Source: Candidatus Shapirobacteria bacterium (GTDB lineage: Bacteria; Patescibacteriota; Microgenomatia; VGLL01). Taken from it: a stretch of DNA of 9,359 bases. Position numbers and translations under genes: made by a program. Shown piece by piece: positions 4,250 to 9,359 of this stretch. How positions within the stretch are numbered: the first letter of the stretch is position 1; each line of letters starts with the position of its first letter. The notes beneath the pieces were generated by a model. The model was given only the letters and a program-made list of their open reading frames with translations. It was not told the origin of the DNA and did no database searches. Location: assembly GCA_016866735.1 (NCBI GenBank), contig VGLL01000035.1:1-9359 (forward strand), written 5' to 3'.

Positions 4250-6706
4250 TTGGAATACTTGAGCCCACAAAAAGGGTTTATAAATCCCAAGATTTTTGCT
4301 ATAATTCAATCCGAAAGCGAAACGGACAAAAGAGGATTTTCATTGATCCTTGATATGCTAGACGAAAGACAAAGAATACCCATTGCCACATTAGAGGCGG
4401 AGGAAGGAGAGCTTCATCAGTCTATTGTTGGGCAGGAAGAAGCAGTCGCGGCTTTTGCTAGCCTGGTGGCTCAATTAAGATCCGGCATCTGGTCTACCAA
4501 ACCGGGCCCGGTTGACGCAAAGTTTATAGCCGGGCCGTCTGGGGTGGGTAAAACCGAGTTGGTGTACGCCTTCGCCGATATGCTCGCCGGAGGTAAACAT
4601 GGCAGGCAACAAGTTATTACTATTAATGGCGCAGAATATCAGGAGCCATACTCTACTAGTCGGCTTTGGGGTTCAGCCCCGGGCCTTGTAGGCTCAAGGG
4701 GTGCCGGCTCCCTTTATGTAGAACCCGTTTTGTCAAGAGCCAATCTGGACAAACATAAGATTACGTTTACAGATAGAACAGGAAAAAAGAGAAGTGTCGT
4801 AATTATCCTTGTCGATGAAGCCGAAAAGGCGGACATCGCCCTTCACCAGGCCTTTCTCTCTATTTTAGATAGAGGAGACCTAGACATGGCCGACAATACT
4901 TCTGTTGATTACTCCGATACTGTCATTCTCTATACGTCTAATATCGGCAATCAAGAAGTCGAAAGATACGAAGCGACACACCCAGAAGCAAAAGGATTGT
5001 CACCAACCGAGATTAGGCTAGCAGTTTTTAGAGCTAGATATCCCCCGGAATTGCGGGGAAGAATTAATGAATTGATCATCTTCAGGGAATCAACCCCCGA
5101 AGAGGTTAGAACCATTACGCAAATGAAGGTTGAAGAAGTGGAGGAGGTTTTCCGGGTCAACGGCATTGAGCTTAAGCTGGAATTATCGGAAGAAGCCCTT
5201 CAATGGCTAATCGAAAGGGGGTATAAGCCGGAAGAAGGGGTTCGCTCCATGGCAAAAATAGTCAGGAGCCATGTCTTAGATCAATTACGCCTTGCCGATA
5301 AGGGCATAAGCCTGCATGGCAAACAAATTTACATAGACGTTGACCCTGAAACAGGTGGTCTGGCCTTTTACGGCAATGGAGAAATTGAGGGAGTAAGTGC
5401 GCCTACTGCCAGGGAGGAAAGCGCCACGGCAACAGCCGCAGCTAGTCCTGCTGCAACCGCCGAATTAGACAGCCAAATTCTACAGAAGCTAATAGCAGAA
5501 TTAGAATCAACGATAAGGGCTAGAGACGGGGAATACACATATAGAGACGACGCTACCCAAGGATCAAATCCTTTTCAGACCTATACGCGCGCTCTTGTTA
5601 AGAAAGGCGTCGTCGCGGATGAAAACGCTATTTTAACTAACCCTAAAATTAGGGAGGCAGTGGAAAACGCTTTAAGAAGGTGTGCCTTGCGGAAAATCGG
5701 TGATTATGTAAGCAAAAAAAGGGCAGTAATTAAACTAGGTATTTTTGATCAAGAGATGCAAAGGAAAATAGCAGAAGACCCGGAGATTATAATTTTTTAC
5801 CGCGAAAAATTAAGGCGAGCGTCGCACAGAAAGGGACTAGGATTTTGGCTGGAATCTTACGCCGACCTTCGCGATGCTCTCGTTGGGGAAGGAATCGGCG
5901 ATGCGGCTTTTTGGGATAAGGAGCTTAGTAGGCCTTCGTTTCAAAAAGAAAAAAAAATTATGGGCTTGGAATTCTTTGGTCCTGATGAAGTAGAAAGAGC
6001 GTTCGGTTTTAGGATTGACAGGGATTCGATTCCCGATATCCCTTTTTCTCCCCAAGAACTTAGGGAAGCAAAAGCAAATGGACAATATTTAATGCTGTTT
6101 GTTCCTAACAAAGCTGACGGTACTGGAATAACCGCACAAGAATTAGTTAATACGCTTTCAGGACAATTCGAAAGAGACACTAATGGCAAAATCCAATACA
6201 GAGTGGATTGGTATGAAAAGGAGAAATTTTATACGCACGATACGCCCAGACCTGCCTGGAGACTAATTACGAAAGAAGGTATTCCTTGCGCAGACCATAA
6301 TTATCTTGAGCAAACCGACGATATTGTTAGATATCTCAAAGACACCATCTTTAGGGGAGAAACCATTCCTCCTGAATTTCAAGAAGCGATAGATGAGTTT
6401 GAAAGAGAAAAAGAAGATCTTAGGAAAAATATATCAAGCAAATGGGAAGAAACGGCAAGGAGATTAGCGGAACTTAAACTTACTAGATTGACTAGGCCAA
6501 CTTTGGTAGAAGAGCGTTGGGCCTGGCTTGTTTACTTCAAAAATAGGGGCCAAAGACTTTTAGAAAATACGCATACAAACACTTGTTCACAGAGTTCCGG
6601 TGGCCTCTTAGTCGCCGTTGGTGACGCCGACGCAGATGGCGCGCGCGTGAGCGGCTGGCCGCCTGAACGTACCTTCGGCCGTCTTGTGGCAGTCATTTCT
6701 CGATAG
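4247..6706 (+). CDS. ClpB-D2-like AAA+ protein with DGR-target-like C-terminus
   Basis: An 819-residue protein. Residues about 55-350 are one AAA+ module of the ClpB/ClpC D2 type: VGQEEAV (61-67), Walker A GPSGVGKT (96-103), Walker B VVIILVDEAEKAD (184-196), sensor 1 TSNIG (230-234), an arginine-finger region RYPPELRGRINE (264-275), and the D2-small sensor 2 GVRSM (331-335). No N-domain or D1 module is present. The pore loop, GYVG in ClpB, reads GLVG (146-149), so the substrate-gripping tyrosine is missing. An Ala/Thr/Ser-rich linker (about 384-405) leads to an unassigned helical region. From about 600 (SPQELREAKANGQYL, then DWYEKEKFYT, PRPAWRLITKEGIP and NYLEQTD) comes a domain I recall from CPR proteins. 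The end (about 755-819, including VGDADADGARVSGW and RLVAVISR) resembles DGR variable regions. The start at 4247 fits the -10 spacing. Role unknown; a display or recognition ATPase is a guess. Confidence 0.8.
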   Translation: MLEYLSPQKGFINPKIFAIIQSESETDKRGFSLILDMLDERQRIPIATLEAEEGELHQSIVGQEEAVAAFASLVAQLRSGIWSTKPGPVDAKFIAGPSGVGKTELVYAFADMLAGGKHGRQQVITINGAEYQEPYSTSRLWGSAPGLVGSRGAGSLYVEPVLSRANLDKHKITFTDRTGKKRSVVIILVDEAEKADIALHQAFLSILDRGDLDMADNTSVDYSDTVILYTSNIGNQEVERYEATHPEAKGLSPTEIRLAVFRARYPPELRGRINELIIFRESTPEEVRTITQMKVEEVEEVFRVNGIELKLELSEEALQWLIERGYKPEEGVRSMAKIVRSHVLDQLRLADKGISLHGKQIYIDVDPETGGLAFYGNGEIEGVSAPTAREESATATAAASPAATAELDSQILQKLIAELESTIRARDGEYTYRDDATQGSNPFQTYTRALVKKGVVADENAILTNPKIREAVENALRRCALRKIGDYVSKKRAVIKLGIFDQEMQRKIAEDPEIIIFYREKLRRASHRKGLGFWLESYADLRDALVGEGIGDAAFWDKELSRPSFQKEKKIMGLEFFGPDEVERAFGFRIDRDSIPDIPFSPQELREAKANGQYLMLFVPNKADGTGITAQELVNTLSGQFERDTNGKIQYRVDWYEKEKFYTHDTPRPAWRLITKEGIPCADHNYLEQTDDIVRYLKDTIFRGETIPPEFQEAIDEFEREKEDLRKNISSKWEETARRLAELKLTRLTRPTLVEERWAWLVYFKNRGQRLLENTHTNTCSQSSGGLLVAVGDADADGARVSGWPPERTFGRLVAVISR
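6566..6706 (+). other. Candidate DGR variable region at the 3' end of the 819-aa gene
   Basis: By my own count, 32 of the last 46 codons end in C or T (70 percent), against 16 of 48 in the stretch just upstream (33 percent). In the last 36 codons (6596-6703) GC is 71 of 108 bases (66 percent) and A only 12 of 108; the upstream 48 codons are about 40 percent GC. Adenine loss and NNY codons are what adenine-directed mutagenic retrohoming leaves, because template AAY codons become NNY. DGR variable regions normally lie at the 3' end of the target gene, as here. No matching adenine-rich template repeat and no reverse transcriptase is in the window, so this remains a prediction. Confidence 0.55.
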
Positions 6707-6725
6707 TTAATCAATCTAACTCTTT

Positions 6726-6762
6726 CCTAACCCGAAAGGTTGGTTTTATCGTTTTATTATTT
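6726..6762 (+). terminator. Hairpin plus T-rich tail after the 819-aa gene
   Basis: CCTAACC (6726-6732) pairs with GGTTGG (6738-6743), with one bulged T and the loop CGAAA. A T-rich tract follows (TTTTATCGTTTTATTATTT, about 6744-6762). It begins 20 nt after the stop codon. The stem is short, so it is a modest rho-independent terminator. Hairpins with GNRA-type loops also lie just downstream of DGR variable regions in phage BPP-1, so a homing role is an alternative. Confidence 0.5.
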
Positions 6763-6783
6763 ACGCGCTTACGCTACGCGCGT
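6763..6783. repeat. GC-rich inverted repeat
   Basis: ACGCGC (6763-6768) and GCGCGT (6778-6783) enclose TTACGCTAC. It opens a GC-rich stretch, 6763-6811, unlike the AT-rich sequence around it, that ends at the second 40-bp repeat. No function assigned. Confidence 0.5.
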
Positions 6784-6811
6784 CCACCCCGGAAGCGCAA
6801 CGCGGCCCATC

Positions 6812-6851
6812 CATTAAAAACCATATACTGATCAGTATACTGATTTGTATG
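6812..6851 (+). repeat. 40-bp direct repeat, copy 2 (orphan promoter copy)
   Basis: Identical to 4210-4249, including both TATACT boxes (6824-6829, 6836-6841) and the terminal ATG (6849-6851). Here the ATG opens only a six-codon frame (MASGTK) before TAA. The repeat ends one base before the stop codon of the minus-strand HEPN-CPBP gene (6853-6855), so any transcript from it would run antisense into that gene. Confidence 0.95.
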
Positions 6852-6852
6852 G

Positions 6853-8004
6853 CTAGCGGAACAAAATAATCGGCCAGCTCCAGAAGAGGTGCATTAAAAT
6901 CGGGGCAATGATGTTTCCGGTGCGCAGGAACAGAATTCCGGCGCCCAGGGAATAGAAAAAGACCAAAACCGAGTAAGTGTAGATTTGGGCAAAGCCGTAG
7001 TGGAAACCAAAGACTACCATGGGCAGGTGCATCACTACAAAGCCCAACGAAGAAAGAAGAACCACTTGCCACTCGTTGCGAAGCGCCTCAAACAAACGGT
7101 GCAAGAGGTAGCCGCGAAAGACCACTTCTTCACTAATGGCGGTGAATAGCGAGATTGCCAGGCCTAGCCAAAAGACCGCAGGTGTGATTTTGATAAAGTC
7201 AAAAGTCCCGTATTTAAAGAAGTTAATCGTCAGGGCAAAAAGGGAAAAAAACATACCCAAAGCAGCCCCCCAATAAATATTTTTTGCCAAATCTCTTTTG
7301 CCAAAGCCTAAGGAGGAAAGAAGCGGGCGTTTCTCGGCAAGGGCAACCAGGCCGAAGGTCGGCCCCAGCCAGATAATCGGCTTAAGGACCAATTCTTCAA
7401 TGGGTTCAGGAAGCCGCAGCAGAAAACGGTAAAAGCCCCAAAAAACAAGAAGAATGCCATAAAGCCAAAAGGCTCTTTTTAGCAAAACTTGCCTTTTGGC
7501 AAAAAGATTAAGTCTTTCCTTATGTGGATGGCATTCGATAAAAGCCGCGCCGATAGCAACCTCGATCATTTTTAGGCGTTGCTCCGCCTCTCCCAACGAA
7601 ACCGCATTTTTCTCGTCCAGAAAATAATGAAACAGAAGGTTCCGGCTTTTCTTCCAGGTTTGCCACAAACCTTGGGGAAGAGCTTCGCCGCCGCAAAAGC
7701 CCTTAAGGTGTTCATAAAGACTGCCCGCCCAGTAATTTTTCCCCAGAGAGGGGTTAAGGGCCCGGCCGATCCTAAACCGATCACCACGGTAATCATTTTC
7801 CGAAATGAAGCCGATATCAAAAAAAAGCTTTTTCAAAAAACCCTCGTAGGCTTTGGCCGCGGGAAACACCACAAAGGAATAATCGTGAAGTTTCGTTTTC
7901 GCGGTCCTCTCTTTCTCCAAAAGCTCGCGCGAAAGAGAAAGGAGCTCTCTTTGCCCCCCATCAAGATAATTCCAGCACGGGCTAAGTCTTAAGGGCTTTT
8001 CCAT
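6853..8004 (-). CDS. HEPN (RnlA-type) domain fused to CPBP/CAAX intramembrane protease
   Basis: A 383-residue protein in two parts. Residues about 30-160 look like the HEPN domain of RnlA-type (RNase LS) toxins: DYSFVVFPAAKAYEGFLKKL (41-60) and the HEPN catalytic signature R-x4-H in SRNLLFHYF (Arg121, His126). Residues about 175-383 are hydrophobic, with roughly six or seven membrane helices, and carry the CPBP (Abi/CAAX) protease motifs: EEVVFR (Glu292, Glu293, Arg297), FVVMH (Phe322, His326), and a third histidine in ILMHLFW (His372). HEPN domains of this class are metal-independent RNases; CPBP proteins are membrane metalloproteases, some linked to bacteriocin immunity and abortive infection. 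The fusion suggests a membrane-tethered RNase whose release or activity may depend on the protease half. It follows the 45-aa gene by 4 nt, so the two are probably co-transcribed. Only a weak AAAGAA precedes the ATG. Confidence 0.75.
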   Translation of the reverse strand: MEKPLRLSPCWNYLDGGQRELLSLSRELLEKERTAKTKLHDYSFVVFPAAKAYEGFLKKLFFDIGFISENDYRGDRFRIGRALNPSLGKNYWAGSLYEHLKGFCGGEALPQGLWQTWKKSRNLLFHYFLDEKNAVSLGEAEQRLKMIEVAIGAAFIECHPHKERLNLFAKRQVLLKRAFWLYGILLVFWGFYRFLLRLPEPIEELVLKPIIWLGPTFGLVALAEKRPLLSSLGFGKRDLAKNIYWGAALGMFFSLFALTINFFKYGTFDFIKITPAVFWLGLAISLFTAISEEVVFRGYLLHRLFEALRNEWQVVLLSSLGFVVMHLPMVVFGFHYGFAQIYTYSVLVFFYSLGAGILFLRTGNIIAPILMHLFWSWPIILFR

Positions 8005-8008
8005 TTCT

Positions 8009-8146
8009 TTAACTTGCCGGCAGAAAACCTAGTGCCGAAAAAATTAAAAAGATAATCGTCCCGAGAAAGATAGTTACGGCAAAAACAATAACCGCGATAA
8101 GGGTGGTGTTTAAGACTGTGCCCTCCTCTTGTTTTCTTCTCGCCAT
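8009..8146 (-). CDS. Small single-span membrane protein, 45 aa
   Basis: The ATG at 8144-8146 opens a 45-codon frame ending with TAA at 8009-8011. The product begins MARRKQEEGTVLNTT, followed by one hydrophobic helix of about 28 residues (from LIAVIVFAVTIFLGTIIF) and a short tail GFLPAS. The positive-inside rule places the N-terminus in the cytoplasm. It resembles no family I can name. Four bases separate its stop from the ATG of the HEPN-CPBP gene, which suggests one operon and possibly a partner or antitoxin-like regulator of that protein, though nothing in the sequence proves this. A strong Shine-Dalgarno site lies upstream but is better placed for the three-codon ORF described below. Confidence 0.65.
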   Translation of the reverse strand: MARRKQEEGTVLNTTLIAVIVFAVTIFLGTIIFLIFSALGFLPAS

Positions 8147-8157
8147 TACCTACTCAT
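8146..8157 (-). CDS. Three-codon leader ORF (MSR) overlapping the 45-aa gene start
   Basis: ATG AGT AGG TAA, 4 nt after a strong AAGAGGAG ribosome binding site. Its TAA overlaps the ATG of the 45-aa gene by one base (TAATG). This geometry allows termination-reinitiation coupling. It may be chance; the alternative is that AGG in the tract acts as a weak site for the downstream ATG. Confidence 0.3.
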   Translation of the reverse strand: MSR

Positions 8158-8166
8158 TTTACTCCT

Positions 8167-8186
8167 CTTGAAAAAAATTCTTCAAG
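8167..8186. repeat. Short inverted repeat in the divergent intergenic region
   Basis: CTTGAA (8167-8172) and TTCAAG (8181-8186) form a 6-bp stem with an 8-nt A/T loop. On the minus strand it lies directly beside the AAGAGGAG ribosome binding site of the small ORFs and could affect it. It also lies upstream of the plus-strand TATAAT, so it could be an operator. Confidence 0.35.
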
Positions 8187-8202
8187 TACCAAGCCAAAAA
8201 AG

Positions 8203-8211
8203 TGGTATAAT
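8203..8211 (+). promoter_or_regulatory. Extended -10 promoter of the penicillin-binding protein gene
   Basis: TGG followed by a perfect TATAAT (8206-8211), the extended -10 form. No good -35 is found at 16-18 nt. Eight nucleotides separate the box from the ATG at 8220, so the transcript would be leaderless; there is no Shine-Dalgarno site. Confidence 0.6.
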
Positions 8212-8219
8212 CCTGTCTT

Positions 8220-9359
8220 ATGAAGAAGAAAGTCAGGAGAATTAGAAGAAAGGTAAGAAAAATTCCGAAAGTTTCCTTATCGGCCCTTTATTTTTACTTT
8301 TTTCTTTTTACTTCTTAATTTTACGCGATCTCCCCTCTCCCAGGCGCCTCGCCTCCCAGCCTTCGCCCGTCTCCACCCAAATTCTGGATCGCCGGGGCAA
8401 ATTATTATACGAGATTTATGCCGAGCAAAACCGCACGCCGGTCAAGCTCGCGGACCTTCCCCCTTACATCAAACAGACGACCATCGCCATTGAAGACAAA
8501 AATTTTTACAAACACCACGGCTTCGACCTTGTCGGCTGGGCAAGAGCCACCTTCAACATCTTTTTTAAGGGCAGACTCCAGGGCGGCTCGACCATTACCC
8601 AGCAGTTGGTTAAAAACAGCCTCCTTTCGCCGGAACGAACTTTAAGAAGAAAGATTAAGGAATTACTGCTCTCTTTAGCCACCGAGACTCTGTATTCCAA
8701 AGACAAAATCCTAGAAATGTATCTTAACCAAGTTCCCTACGGCTCAGTCGCCTATGGCATCGAGGCCGCCTCCCAAACTTATTTCGGTAAACCCGCCGCC
8801 ACGCTAAGCCTGGCCGAAGCCGCCCTCCTGGCCGGCCTGCCGGCTTCCCCCACCGTCTACTCCCCTTTTGGCGCCCGCCCGGAATTGGCCAAGGCCCGCC
8901 AGGAAAAGGTTCTCCAGCGCATGGTCGAAGATGGTTATATTTCCCAAGATACCAAACACCAAACACTAAATACTAAACTGGAGTTCGCCCCGCCGGCGAC
9001 CAACATCAAGGCGCCGCACTTTGTCATGTTCATCAAAGAGAGACTCGTGGAAAAATACGGAGAGCAAAAGGTGGAACAGGGGGGCTTGCGCGTGACAACC
9101 ACTTTAGATCTTGACCTTCAAGACTTTGCCGAAACCGTTGTTGCCAGCGAGGTGGCCAAACTTAAAAAGGAAAAGGTTACTAACGGGGCCGCCTTGGTCT
9201 CCAGTCCCAAAACCGGGGAAATCTTGGCCATGGTTGGTTCGAAGGATTACTTCGCTAAAGACATTGATGGCAATGTCAATGTCACTACTTCCCTAAGGCA
9301 ACCGGGTTCGGCCATCAAGCCGCTTAACTACGCCCTCGCCCTGGCCACCAAAAAAATTA
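8220..9359 (+). CDS. Class A penicillin-binding protein (GT51 plus transpeptidase), 3' partial, 5' frameshift
   Basis: A bifunctional peptidoglycan synthase of the PBP1A type. It polymerises lipid II through an outer-face GT51 domain and cross-links through a transpeptidase domain. GT51 signatures: EDKNFYKHHG with catalytic Glu at 8492-8494, GGSTITQQL, and the RRKIKELLLSL helix; YLNQVPYGSVAYGIEAA and LSLAEAALLAGLPASP complete it. The transpeptidase begins at GAALVSSPKTGEILAMVG, and RQPGSAIKP supplies the catalytic SxxK (Ser 9308-9310, Lys 9317-9319) just before the window ends. The main frame is open from 8246 and includes a membrane anchor (FLIGPLFLLFSFYFLILRD), but has no start codon there. 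The promoter and an ATG at 8220 are in another frame: MKKKVRRIRRKVRKIPKVSL, a typical basic N-terminus, which stops at 8316-8318. One missing base in the T-runs at 8291-8309 would join them. Domain identity is certain; the start is not. Confidence 0.85.
8951..8978 (+). repeat. Four tandem 7-mers inside the penicillin-binding protein gene
   Basis: ACCAAAC twice, then ACTAAAT and ACTAAAC, with no spacers. They encode part of QDTKHQTLNTKLE, between the GT51 and transpeptidase domains. Because the unit is 7 nt, gain or loss of one copy would shift the frame. Confidence 0.8.

Noticed and set aside
4210..6851. Insertion sequence or transposon
   Set aside because: The 40-bp repeats are direct, not terminal inverted repeats, and no transposase or integrase is encoded between them.
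4210..6851. CRISPR repeats
   Set aside because: Only two copies 2.6 kb apart with a gene between them; there is no spacer array.
6849..6866. Six-codon ORF MASGTK after the second 40-bp repeat
   Set aside because: Too short and without a ribosome binding site; its ATG exists only because the repeat includes one.
7579..7992. 137-codon plus-strand ORF
   Set aside because: It is antisense to the HEPN half of the HEPN-CPBP gene and has low-complexity basic composition without motifs; a shadow frame.
8418..8645. 75-codon plus-strand ORF beginning MPSKTARR
   Set aside because: It overlaps the GT51 domain in another frame; composition is Ser/Arg/Thr-rich, typical of a shadow.
1..9359. A reverse transcriptase or DGR template repeat inside the window
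   Set aside because: I saw no RT motifs in any large frame and no adenine-rich near-copy of 6590-6706 by eye. The DGR call therefore rests on the variable-region signature alone.

Overview
The window looks like chromosomal sequence from a Candidate Phyla Radiation bacterium, most likely Microgenomates-like. This is inferred from gene content, not from a marker gene. The clues are a secreted DUF5667-type protein, a winged-helix protein of a type I associate with these lineages, a compact class A penicillin-binding protein, small hydrophobic proteins, and several promoters whose -10 box sits only 7 to 8 nt before an ATG (leaderless style).

Layout. 1-136 (-): first 45 codons of a membrane protein, possibly FtsH-like, running off the left edge. 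137-342: no gene; a promoter and a long imperfect inverted repeat. 343-942 (-): secreted DUF5667-type protein. 995-2014 (-): 339-aa protein with a C-terminal OmpR-type winged helix. 2109-3554 (+): STAND/AAA-type NTPase, divergent from it. 3578-4092: a 489-bp module bounded by two 26-bp direct repeats, each holding a perfect 20-bp palindrome. Inside are the 3' remnants of a winged-helix gene (-) and of an unknown gene (+), both apparently without their 5' ends. 4210-6851: two identical 40-bp repeats, each holding a promoter-like palindrome, flank an 819-aa fusion protein (+). 6853-8004 (-): HEPN RNase-like domain fused to a CPBP/CAAX membrane protease, preceded by a 45-aa membrane protein (8009-8146). 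8220-9359 (+): class A penicillin-binding protein, cut by the right edge and apparently frameshifted near its 5' end.

The best candidate for something undescribed is the 819-aa gene. It joins a single ClpB-D2-like AAA+ module (with the pore-loop tyrosine replaced) to a domain of a type I associate with CPR proteins, and to a C-terminal stretch that looks like the variable region of a diversity-generating retroelement (DGR) target. In its last 36 codons GC rises to about 66 percent (about 40 percent just upstream), adenine falls to about 11 percent, and in the last 46 codons about 70 percent end in a pyrimidine (33 percent upstream). A hairpin with a CGAAA loop follows the stop codon. No reverse transcriptase or template repeat is visible here, so the rest of the DGR would have to lie elsewhere.

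How the parts may work together is inference. The central 4.8 kb (about 2015-6851) looks like an accessory island of NTPases and DNA-binding regulators with repeated palindromic operator/promoter cassettes. A HEPN-protease gene of abortive-infection or toxin type adjoins it. Housekeeping cell-envelope genes lie on both sides.
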